Part shown: positions 56,715-64,000 of the stretch, one piece after another | How the letters are laid out: each line of letters opens with the position of its first letter | Position numbering within the stretch: position 1 is the first letter of the stretch | Source of the DNA: Mycobacterium pseudokansasii | Lineage (GTDB): Bacteria; Actinomycetota; Actinomycetes; Mycobacteriales; Mycobacteriaceae | Direction: 5' to 3' | Length of the DNA stretch: 64,000 nt | Assembly (NCBI RefSeq): GCF_900566075.1 | Contig: NZ_UPHU01000001.1 | Span: 682,001 to 746,000 of the forward strand | The notes under the pieces: generated by a model | Told to the model about the DNA's origin: nothing | Seen by the model: the letters and a program-made list of their open reading frames with translations, nothing else | The model's database searches: none | Program-made: the position numbers and the translations under genes

Positions 56715-57274
56715 CTTCCTCCCCGTGGGCCTCCGATGCGGCCGAGACCGTGACGCAGGTGATCGAACAGGCGCTGCAGGCCAGTCGGCTGAACTATTCG
56801 CGACACGCCGGCGCGCATGGTGGGCCGGCGGGCATCGTGGTGGAGTTGCCGGGTGAACGCAAGCTCAAGACCAACACCATCTTGAGCATCGGGGAGCATT
56901 CGGTGCGCGTCGAAGCCTTCGTGTGCCGCAAACCGGACGAGAACCACGAGGGTGTCTACCGGTTCCTGCTCAAACGCAACCGCCGGCTCTACGGTGTCGC
57001 GTACACCTTGGACAAGGTCGGAGACATCTACCTGGTGGGCCGGATGTCGCTGGCCTCGGTCGACGCCGAGGAGATCGACCGGGTGCTCGGGCAGGTGCTC
57101 GAGGCGGTGGACTCGGACTTTAATACGTTGCTGGAGTTGGGTTTTCGTTCATCGATTCAAAAAGAGTGGGAATGGCGGGTGTCGCGCGGCGAATCGCTGA
57201 AGAATCTGCAGGCTTTTGCGCATCTGATCGACGGTGATGACGGTGAGGACGGTGATGACGGTGAGGACGCGTGA
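56711..57274 (+). CDS. YbjN-like protein (Rv0487-like)
   Basis: 187 residues from the GTG that overlaps the mshA stop as GTGA. YbjN-type alpha/beta fold (PF10722) of about 165 residues. The C-terminus ends in a short acidic repeat (GDDGED twice) encoded by an 18-base tandem repeat. It is coupled to mshA. Function unknown. Confidence 0.85.
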   Translation: MTSSPWASDAAETVTQVIEQALQASRLNYSRHAGAHGGPAGIVVELPGERKLKTNTILSIGEHSVRVEAFVCRKPDENHEGVYRFLLKRNRRLYGVAYTLDKVGDIYLVGRMSLASVDAEEIDRVLGQVLEAVDSDFNTLLELGFRSSIQKEWEWRVSRGESLKNLQAFAHLIDGDDGEDGDDGEDA

Positions 57275-57287
57275 GAGACTTGCCGGC

Positions 57288-58043
57288 ATGGGAGACACTG
57301 CCACGTTGGTGCTGCTGCGCCACGGTGAGAGCGACTGGAATGCGCTCAACCTGTTCACCGGCTGGGTGGACGTCGGCCTGACCGAAAAGGGCGAGGCCGA
57401 AGCGATCCGAAGCGGCGAGCTGCTGGCCGAGCACGACTTGCTGCCGGACGTGCTCTACACGTCCTTGTTGCGGCGCGCGATCACGACCGCGCATCTGGCG
57501 CTGGACCACGCCGACCGACTGTGGATTCCGGTGCGGCGCAGCTGGCGGCTGAACGAACGCCACTACGGGGCGCTGCAGGGTCTCAACAAGGCGGAGACGA
57601 AGGCGCGCTACGGCGAAGAGCAGTTCATGGCCTGGCGGCGCAGCTACGACACACCGCCGCCGCCAATCGAGAAGGGCAGCGAGTTCAGCCAGGACGCCGA
57701 CCCGCGGTACGCCGATATCGGCGGTGGCCCACTGACCGAGTGCCTGGCCGACGTGGTGGCCCGGTTTCTGCCCTACTACACCGACGTCATCGTCGGCGAC
57801 CTGAGATCGGGCAAGACGGTGTTGATCGTGGCGCATGGCAACTCGTTGCGGGCGCTGGTCAAGCATCTGGACGGGATGTCCGACGACGACGTCGTCGGAC
57901 TGAACATCCCGACAGGCGTTCCGCTGCGCTATGACCTGGACCGCCAATTGCGCCCGGTGCAGCCCGGCGGCCGCTACCTGGATCCGGAGGCCGCGGCTGC
58001 CGGCGCTGCCGCGGTGGCCAGCCAAGGCACGGCCAAAGTCTGA
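57288..58043 (+). CDS. gpm1: 2,3-bisphosphoglycerate-dependent phosphoglycerate mutase
   Basis: 251 residues from the ATG at 57288. The phospho-accepting histidine is H12 (LLRHGES) and the second catalytic His is in VAHGNS. Lid segment [15 protein letters not shown] is also typical. It interconverts 3- and 2-phosphoglycerate in glycolysis. The C-terminal tail is Ala-rich and variable. It starts 13 bases after the Rv0487-like stop. Confidence 0.95.
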   Translation: MGDTATLVLLRHGESDWNALNLFTGWVDVGLTEKGEAEAIRSGELLAEHDLLPDVLYTSLLRRAITTAHLALDHADRLWIPVRRSWRLNERHYGALQGLNKAETKARYGEEQFMAWRRSYDTPPPPIEKGSEFSQDADPRYADIGGGPLTECLADVVARFLPYYTDVIVGDLRSGKTVLIVAHGNSLRALVKHLDGMSDDDVVGLNIPTGVPLRYDLDRQLRPVQPGGRYLDPEAAAAGAAAVASQGTAKV

Positions 58044-58077
58044 TCGTCGGCGCTGGTAGGCCTGTTTGCTGAACAAC

Positions 58078-58098
58078 GCGTGAACGACAGCCGAACAC
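58078..58098 (+). promoter_or_regulatory. PHO-box-like direct repeat (RegX3 site) upstream of senX3
   Basis: On the minus strand two GTTC units lie exactly 11 bases apart (GTTCGGCTGTC then GTTCACGCG), the period of PhoB/RegX3-type direct repeats. A further GTTCACC lies near 58151. Autoregulation of senX3-regX3 by RegX3 is known in mycobacteria. Confidence 0.5.
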
Positions 58099-58179
58099 CT
58101 GTGGCGATTGGTGTGACTTGTCCGATTTCGGCCTTGCTCGGCTAGGGCCGCGTTCACCGGAGTTTGTAGGATTTTGCTT

Positions 58180-59406
58180 GTGACTGTGTTCTCGGCACTG
58201 TTGCTGGCTGGGGTGTTGTCCGCGCTAGCGCTGGCCGTAGGTGTTGCGGCGGGAAACCGCCTGTCGCAGCGGGTCGCGCGGCGCCGCCAGCACGCGGCCA
58301 CCGAGCGAGCCGGGATCACCGTCGCGCAGATGCTGCAGCGCATCGTCGCCCTGATGCCGATGGGTGCGGCGGTGGTGGATGCTCATCGTGATGTCGTCTA
58401 CCTCAACCATCGGGCCAGGGAGCTGGGCCTGGTGCGCGACCGGCAGCTCGACGACCAAGCCTGGCGGGCCGCGCAGCAGGCGTTGGGCGGTGACGACGTC
58501 GAGTTCGATCTGTCACCCGCCAAGCGTGTGGCCGGCCGCTCCGGACTGTTGGTGCACGGGCACGCCCGGTTGCTGAGCGAGGAAGACCGCAGGTTCGTCG
58601 TGGTCTTCGTCCATGACCAGTCCGACTATGCCCGGATGGAGGCGACCAGGCGCGACTTCGTGGCCAACGTGAGTCACGAACTCAAGACCCCGGTTGGCGC
58701 CATGGCCCTGCTTGCCGAAGCTCTACTCGCGTCGCCGGATGATCCCGACACCGTTCGGCGGTTCGCTGAGAAGGTGCTCATCGAGGCCAATCGACTGGGC
58801 GACATGGTCGCGGAGCTGATCGAGCTGTCCCGGCTGCAGGGTGCCGAGGGGCTGCACAATGTGACCGACGTTGACGTCGATACCATTGTGTCCGAGGCGA
58901 TTTCACGTCACAAAGTGGCTGCGGACACTGCTGACATCGAGGTTCGCACCGATGCGCCCAGCGGGTTGCGGGTGCTCGGCGACCAAACCCTGCTCGTTAC
59001 CGCGCTGGCCAACCTGGTTTCCAATGCGATCGCCTATTCACCACGCGGGTCGCTGGTCTCGATCAGCCGGCGCCGCCGTGGCGACAACGTCGAGATCGCG
59101 GTCACGGACCGCGGAATCGGGATCGCGCTCGAGGACCAGGAGCGAGTCTTCGAGCGGTTCTTCCGGGGCGACAAGGCGCGCTCGCGGGCCACCGGCGGCA
59201 GTGGACTGGGACTTGCCATCGTCAAACACGTGGCCGCCAACCACAACGGCAGCATCGGGGTGTGGAGCAAACCCGGAACCGGCTCCACGTTCACGTTGTC
59301 GATTCCGGCGGCGCCGGAGAAGGACGATGCCGAGCAGTGGGACCAACCGCGTGCCCGTGAGGTGCGGCCCAACCGGCCGCAACGAGAGGAAGAGCTGAGG
59401 CGGTGA
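58180..59406 (+). CDS. senX3: Phosphate-sensing sensor histidine kinase SenX3
   Basis: 408 residues from a GTG at 58180; the frame opens two codons earlier at a TTG. N-terminal membrane helix at 3-25, a PAS-like domain (about 50-145), the phospho-accepting H166 (SHELKT) and an HATPase domain with NLVSNAIAY and [11 protein letters not shown]. It activates RegX3 when inorganic phosphate is low. Confidence 0.95.
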   Translation: MTVFSALLLAGVLSALALAVGVAAGNRLSQRVARRRQHAATERAGITVAQMLQRIVALMPMGAAVVDAHRDVVYLNHRARELGLVRDRQLDDQAWRAAQQALGGDDVEFDLSPAKRVAGRSGLLVHGHARLLSEEDRRFVVVFVHDQSDYARMEATRRDFVANVSHELKTPVGAMALLAEALLASPDDPDTVRRFAEKVLIEANRLGDMVAELIELSRLQGAEGLHNVTDVDVDTIVSEAISRHKVAADTADIEVRTDAPSGLRVLGDQTLLVTALANLVSNAIAYSPRGSLVSISRRRRGDNVEIAVTDRGIGIALEDQERVFERFFRGDKARSRATGGSGLGLAIVKHVAANHNGSIGVWSKPGTGSTFTLSIPAAPEKDDAEQWDQPRAREVRPNRPQREEELRR

Positions 59407-59455
59407 CCCGCGCCGGCGACGATGCAGTGCGAAGCAATGAGAAGGAGTGGCGCTG
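59404..59455. repeat. Single MIRU-type unit joining senX3 and regX3
   Basis: The 52 bases from the senX3 stop to just before the regX3 start match what I recall of the 53-base mycobacterial interspersed repetitive unit (opening tgacccgcgccggcgac). In M. tuberculosis this gap has two 77-base units plus a 53-base one; here only the short unit is seen. It also carries a GAAGGAG ribosome-binding sequence for regX3. Confidence 0.65.
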
Positions 59456-60139
59456 GTGACCAACGTGTTGATCGTGGAGGACGAGGAGTCGTTGGCCGAT
59501 CCGCTGGCGTTTCTGCTGCGCAAGGAGGGCTTTGAGGCGACCGTGGTGACCGATGGTCCGTCGGCGTTGGCCGAGTTCGATCGGGCCGGCGCCGACATCG
59601 TGCTACTCGATTTGATGCTGCCGGGCATGTCGGGCACCGACGTGTGCAAGCAGTTGCGTGCCCGGTCCAGCGTGCCGGTGATCATGGTGACAGCTCGGGA
59701 CAGCGAGATCGACAAGGTGGTCGGGCTGGAGTTGGGCGCCGACGACTACGTGACCAAGCCGTATTCGGCACGTGAGTTGATCGCCCGGATCCGCGCGGTG
59801 CTGCGCCGGGGCGGCGACGACGACGCCGAGTCCAGCGACGGCATCCTGGAGTCAGGGCCGGTGCGCATGGACGTCGAACGCCATGTCGTCTCGGTGAACG
59901 GCGAAGTTATCACGCTGCCGCTCAAGGAGTTCGACCTGCTGGAATACCTGATGCGCAACAGCGGGCGGGTGTTGACCCGCGGCCAGCTGATCGACCGGGT
60001 CTGGGGTGCGGACTACGTCGGCGACACCAAGACGCTCGACGTCCACGTCAAGCGCCTGCGGTCCAAGATCGAGGCCGACCCCGCCAACCCGGTGCACCTG
60101 GTGACGGTGCGGGGCCTGGGCTACAAGCTGGAGGGCTAA
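59456..60139 (+). CDS. regX3: Phosphate-responsive response regulator RegX3
   Basis: 227 residues from a GTG at 59456, the known RegX3 length. Receiver domain with D52 (LLDLMLPG), acidic D9/E10 and K101-region KPYSARELIARI. The C-terminal OmpR-type winged helix contains RGQLIDRVWGADY. It controls phosphate uptake genes and ESX-5 secretion in mycobacteria. Convergent with a PE_PGRS gene. Confidence 0.95.
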   Translation: MTNVLIVEDEESLADPLAFLLRKEGFEATVVTDGPSALAEFDRAGADIVLLDLMLPGMSGTDVCKQLRARSSVPVIMVTARDSEIDKVVGLELGADDYVTKPYSARELIARIRAVLRRGGDDDAESSDGILESGPVRMDVERHVVSVNGEVITLPLKEFDLLEYLMRNSGRVLTRGQLIDRVWGADYVGDTKTLDVHVKRLRSKIEADPANPVHLVTVRGLGYKLEG

Positions 60140-60319
60140 CCGCTTGCTCGGGCCCGACGGGTTGGTATCGATCCCGGTGCCGCCGGCGGCGGAACCGAGC
60201 CGACGGTAATCACGCCCCGCGAGTGTGACCGGGCGGCGGGCGGTTCGCCGATCGAGTGTCATTCGGCCCAACACGGGAGCCCAAAGCCGATGGGCCACAA
60301 CATCTTTGGCTGGTCAGGC

Positions 60320-62236
60320 CTAGAATAATCCCGGCCAGGTCCCTGATGGGCCGGGCTGACCGGCTTGGCCCGCGACGCCTGCCGTGCCGGCAGTGCCATC
60401 GGTGCCGTCAATCCCAGCGGTGCCCTCGAACAACCCGGTTCCGGCGGTTCCGCCGACGCCGGCCGCCCCAGCGGCACCGGCCGCTCCGCCCGCACCAGCA
60501 GCTCCGCCCGATCCCAGCGGGCCGGCGCCAATACCTATCCGGATTCCGCCATCGCTGGTGGGCCCGAGCAATCCCCCGAGGCCGAACGTTCCGGCTGCCC
60601 CGCCGTTGCCGCCGTCGCCACCGTCGCCGCCGTCACCGCCGTCACCGCCATGGCCGCCATCGCCGCCCTTGCCTATGCCTGCGGTGAAATCACCCCCGGC
60701 GCCGCCGGTTCCGCCAGAACCGCCCGAACCACCGGCGCCGCCGGCGCCGCCGGCACCGCCATCACCGGCCGCGCCGCCGTTGCCGTACAGCCGCCCGCCG
60801 TTGCCCCCGATACCGCCGGTGCCGCCGTTACCGCCGTGGCCGCCTGCGGTCTTTCCGTCAGCGCCGTCGCCGCCGTCGCCGCCCAGACCACCCGTGCCGT
60901 TGCCACCGGCAGCTGATGCCATTCCGCCGTCACCGCCGGCGCCACCCACACCGCCCGACATCCCGAACCCGCCGGCGCCTCCAGCGCCACCGGCGCCACC
61001 GGCGCCGCCGTTGCCGATGAATAGCCCGGCCTGGCCGCCGTTACCACCAGCACCTCCGTTGCCGCCCGCCCCGCCGGACAGGTCACCGGCCGCGCCGTTG
61101 CCACCGCCTCTGCCGAAGCCTCCGAAGGCTGTCGCACGGAGGGTGGAGGACGTGGCGGCACCGCCGGGGCCGCCCGCGCCGCCCGAGCCGCCGGGCGCGC
61201 CAGCGTCGGCGCCGTAACCGCCGCCGCCGCCGCGAGCCAAACCCGTGACTGACAGCCCGGGGCCGCTTCCATCCGGCATGACAGTCGCGTTGCCGCCGGC
61301 CCCGCCGGCGCCGCCGTTGGGTCCGGGACCTCCGTCGCCTCCGTTACCCGCGATCGCTTCGTACAGAACCGGAGCGGCGGCCTTGGTCAGGACGAGCTTC
61401 GCGTCACCGCCCGCCCCGCCCGTGCCGCCGCTGATGCCGGTCCCGCCCGGACTGCCAATCTCGCCCGAGCCGCCTTGCGGGAAGTTATCGGTTCCCGACG
61501 CGTTGTCGCCATGCTGCCCGGTGGCGGCGGTGCCGGAATCGGTGGGGCTGAGGCCGTTGGCGCCGGCCAGACCGGTGCCGCCGCGCCCGCCGGCGCCGCC
61601 GTCACCGAAGAAGTAGGCGTTGCCGCCATTACCGCCGGCGGCGCCGATCCCCCCGGTTCCGCCCGCGCCGCCGTTGCCCAGCAGCCAGCCCCCGGCACCG
61701 CCGTTTCCGCCGCGCGCACCGACTCCGCCGGTCCCGCCGGTCCCGCCGCTGCCGATGAATCCCGCATCACCACCGGCGCCGCCGGCCTGTCCAGGCGCAC
61801 CGGACGCGCCGTTGCCGCCGTTGCCGAACAACACGCCGCCGGCTTCACCGGCCTGCCCGGTGCCGGGCGCCCCGTCGTAGCCGTTACCGATCAGGGGGCG
61901 TCCCAGCAGTGCCCGCGCCGGTGCGTTGACCACGTCGAGCAACTGCTGGCCGGCGTTAGCGGCCTCGGCGGTCGTGTAGGAGTTCGTGCCCGCCTGCAGC
62001 GTGCGCACGAACTGGTCGTGAAACATCGCTACCCGAGCGCTGAACTCCTGGTACTCCCGAGCGTGTGCGTTGAACAGCGCGGCGATGGCCGCCGACACCT
62101 CATCGCCGGCGGCCGCCGCCAACCCGGTCGTGGGGGCGGCCCCGGCCACGTTGGCTGAGCTGATTGCCGAGCCGATGCCGATCAAGTCTCCTGATGCCGA
62201 CGCCAGAACTTCGGGCGTCGCAATCACGAATGACAT
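60320..62236 (-). CDS. PE_PGRS family protein
   Basis: 638 residues from the ATG at 62236 (MSFVIATPEVL). A PE domain (about 1-95) is followed by a linker with the conserved GRPLIGNGYDG motif and a long Gly-Gly-Ala/Asn repeat region to the C-terminus. PE_PGRS proteins are secreted by ESX-5 and occur only in the M. tuberculosis-M. marinum-M. kansasii side of the genus. There is no PE_PGRS gene here in M. tuberculosis. Several long antisense frames across it are composition artefacts. Confidence 0.93.
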   Translation of the reverse strand: MSFVIATPEVLASASGDLIGIGSAISSANVAGAAPTTGLAAAAGDEVSAAIAALFNAHAREYQEFSARVAMFHDQFVRTLQAGTNSYTTAEAANAGQQLLDVVNAPARALLGRPLIGNGYDGAPGTGQAGEAGGVLFGNGGNGASGAPGQAGGAGGDAGFIGSGGTGGTGGVGARGGNGGAGGWLLGNGGAGGTGGIGAAGGNGGNAYFFGDGGAGGRGGTGLAGANGLSPTDSGTAATGQHGDNASGTDNFPQGGSGEIGSPGGTGISGGTGGAGGDAKLVLTKAAAPVLYEAIAGNGGDGGPGPNGGAGGAGGNATVMPDGSGPGLSVTGLARGGGGGYGADAGAPGGSGGAGGPGGAATSSTLRATAFGGFGRGGGNGAAGDLSGGAGGNGGAGGNGGQAGLFIGNGGAGGAGGAGGAGGFGMSGGVGGAGGDGGMASAAGGNGTGGLGGDGGDGADGKTAGGHGGNGGTGGIGGNGGRLYGNGGAAGDGGAGGAGGAGGSGGSGGTGGAGGDFTAGIGKGGDGGHGGDGGDGGDGGDGGNGGAAGTFGLGGLLGPTSDGGIRIGIGAGPLGSGGAAGAGGAAGAAGAAGVGGTAGTGLFEGTAGIDGTDGTAGTAGVAGQAGQPGPSGTWPGLF

Positions 62237-62344
62237 GACTTGTCCTCCCAACGCAGGCCTTTGTCGCCGCCGGATCTCACTATCCGGATGCGCCTTTGGT
62301 AGTTGTTGGGAGAACCTGAAATGCGCTGGCTGGCGCTCTTTAGC

Positions 62345-64000
62345 TCACATAGTCGGCGCTGTACGGCCGGCGACTATCTGGTCAGCCACCGCCAGCGCCG
62401 TCGCCATGATCGACACCTGCGGGTTGACCTCCGGGCAGCTGGGCAGGATCGATGCGTCGGCAACCCACACGCCGTCGACGCCGCGCAGCCGGCCGCTCGG
62501 GTCGACGGGACAGATCTGCGGGTCGGCGCCCGCGGCCGCGGTCCCGGTCGGATGGAACGCGGCCAGGTGCAGGCCGCGCGGGTCGGCGCGCCGCAGCACA
62601 TCCTGCAGCGCGGCGGGTGATGCCACGGTGCCCGCGCCAGGCACACCGGTCAGCACCTCGGCCGCCCCGGCGGCAAAAAGCAGCCGGCCGATGGCCTCCA
62701 TGGCGACTCGCAGCTTGGCGATGTCGGCGCGGGCGATGTCGTAGCGCACCAGCGCCTCCCCGCGCACCGACCGGACCGATCCCACGCCGTGGTCGGCCAC
62801 CATCGCACCGAAGGTGGCGACCCGGGGAGCCCGGTCCAGCCAGCCGAGCAGTTCGGCGCCGTAGCCGGGAAAGACCATCGAGCCCATGCCCGGCGGCGTG
62901 GCGGTCGCCTCGATCAGCACCCCGTCGGATTCGTGGAACTCGTGGACCGCCGCACTTTGCAGCACGCCGCGCCAGGCATACACGTCGTCATCGAAGCGGC
63001 CGGCGAGCATCGTCGCCGGATGCAGTGCGAGGTTCCGGCCGAGCCGGGGATGGCCGCCAAGACCGCTGCGCCACAACAACATCGGCGTCTCGGTGGCTCC
63101 GGCGGCGACGACGACGGTGTCTGCCAGCACATCGATCGCGGTGCCGTCGGGCCGGCGGGCCCGCACGCCACGGGCGCGTCCGTGCTCGTGCAACACCCGC
63201 TCCACACGCGCGTGGGAGACGATCCGCGCGCCGGCCGCGCAGGCCTGCGGCAGTGCGTTGAGATGTACGCCGAACTTGGCGTTGCCGGGGCAGCCGATCG
63301 CGCATTGGCAGCAGCCTTCGCAGCCTGGCGCGTTGCGCGGGATGGGCGCAGCCCGCCAGCCCAGCGCAGTGGCGGCCTCGAGCAGCAGGTTGCCGTTGCG
63401 GCCCATGACGTTGCGCGGCGCCGGTGCGACCTGAAGCGTGCGCTCCACCTCGTCGAGGTAACCGGCCAGCCGGTCCGGGTCCGCCAGGCCGAGCCCGAAT
63501 TCGTCGCGCCAGCGGCGTTGCACGGCATCGGGTGGCCGAAAGCAGGTGCCGGAATTGACGACGGTGGTGCCCCCGACCGCCCGGCCCATCGGCAGCACCA
63601 CCGACGGGCGGCCCAGCGCGATGGTGGCCCCGGCGCCGCGGTAAAGGCCGGCATAGCGGTCGATCGGGTGGGTGCTACGGAACTCCTCGACCGTCCAGCG
63701 CCGCCCCTCTTCGAGTACGACGACGCCGGCGCCGGCCTGCGCCAGCGTGCGCGCGGCCATGGCGCCGCCGGCCCCGGAGCCGACGATCACCGCATCGGTG
63801 GTGACGACCGAAGCGCTATCCGTCGACGAGCGGACGGTCAGCTCCGCGTCCGGGCGCGCCGGGTCGTTTCTCTGGGCGCGGGCGAGCAGCTCGTCGGCGT
63901 AGGCGTCCGCGCCGTTGGCCAGCAGCACGATCGCTTTCAGGCCCTCCACCGCGGCACCCATATCGGGGCCGACGGCGGCGACCCGGCCCAGCACCCGGGC
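62345..64000 (-). CDS. GMC-family FAD oxidoreductase, N-terminus off the window (Rv0492c-like)
   Basis: At least 549 residues, running past base 64000, so the N-terminal ~80 residues of the ~629-residue family member are missing. FAD-binding GSGAGGAMAARTLAQAG and the GMC signatures are present. A cysteine cluster (GCEGCCQCAIGCPG) resembles those in some long-chain alcohol oxidases and may bind a metal. It should oxidise alcohols or sterols. Substrate unknown. Confidence 0.88.
   Translation of the reverse strand, partial: ARVLGRVAAVGPDMGAAVEGLKAIVLLANGADAYADELLARAQRNDPARPDAELTVRSSTDSASVVTTDAVIVGSGAGGAMAARTLAQAGAGVVVLEEGRRWTVEEFRSTHPIDRYAGLYRGAGATIALGRPSVVLPMGRAVGGTTVVNSGTCFRPPDAVQRRWRDEFGLGLADPDRLAGYLDEVERTLQVAPAPRNVMGRNGNLLLEAATALGWRAAPIPRNAPGCEGCCQCAIGCPGNAKFGVHLNALPQACAAGARIVSHARVERVLHEHGRARGVRARRPDGTAIDVLADTVVVAAGATETPMLLWRSGLGGHPRLGRNLALHPATMLAGRFDDDVYAWRGVLQSAAVHEFHESDGVLIEATATPPGMGSMVFPGYGAELLGWLDRAPRVATFGAMVADHGVGSVRSVRGEALVRYDIARADIAKLRVAMEAIGRLLFAAGAAEVLTGVPGAGTVASPAALQDVLRRADPRGLHLAAFHPTGTAAAGADPQICPVDPSGRLRGVDGVWVADASILPSCPEVNPQVSIMATALAVADQIVAGRTAPTM

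Noticed and set aside
60384-61217. Proline-rich antisense ORF (277 residues) over the PE_PGRS gene
   Set aside because: The Gly-Gly-X repeats on the other strand read as Pro/Ala repeats in this frame; no ribosome-binding site or family is seen.

Overview
The window is a GC-rich chromosomal segment of a slow-growing Mycobacterium. Gene content and order closely follow the Mycobacterium tuberculosis Rv0443 to Rv0492c interval: rskA-sigK, ufaA1 operon, mmpL4-mmpS4, Rv0455c, echA2, Rv0457c, Rv0458-Rv0461, lpdC, ramB, icl1, fadB2, pcaA, Rv0472c-Rv0477, deoC, murB, lprQ, mshA, gpm1 and senX3-regX3. PE_PGRS and PPE genes point to the M. tuberculosis / M. marinum / M. kansasii side of the genus. The species cannot be fixed from this sequence alone. 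Gene names were given by recognising the proteins; no database search was run.

Region 1 (1-5.9 kb): a membrane protein tail, then a minus-strand operon of FAD oxidoreductase, DUF1365 protein, UfaA1 lipid methyltransferase, DUF1295 membrane protein, sigK and rskA. A SigK-like promoter lies directly upstream. Region 2 (5.9-14.5 kb): siderophore-export locus. mmpS4-mmpL4 and a second mmpS-mmpL pair flank a TetR gene, followed by Rv0455c. The mmpS4/tetR gap holds an IdeR-like iron box, four 10-bp repeats and two inverted repeats.

Region 3 (14.6-27.4 kb): echA2, a broken DedA gene, a prolyl oligopeptidase, then an island absent from the M. tuberculosis order. The island has a frameshifted quinone oxidoreductase, two zinc alcohol dehydrogenases, three acyl-CoA dehydrogenases, an atypical crotonase and an amidohydrolase. 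Most of these are coupled by 4-base overlaps, and a divergent TetR gene sits across a perfect inverted repeat. It looks like a regulated catabolic operon for an unidentified acyl-CoA substrate. Region 4 (27.4-30.3 kb): Rv0458-Rv0461.

Region 5 (30.3-34.5 kb): a second accessory island with partly low GC. It holds a membrane-segment-rich PPE protein, a 94-residue partner, a 387-residue acidic exported orphan and a YbaK-like protein. Region 6 (34.6-43.6 kb): central carbon and lipid metabolism (lpdC, ramB, icl1, fadB2, pcaA) with RamB-type sites. umaA, expected between fadB2 and pcaA, is missing.

Region 7 (43.7-60.1 kb): conserved housekeeping and envelope genes through mshA, gpm1 and senX3-regX3. 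The senX3-regX3 junction is about one 53-bp MIRU-type unit. Region 8 (60.3-64 kb): a PE_PGRS gene inserted before a GMC oxidoreductase that runs off the end of the window.
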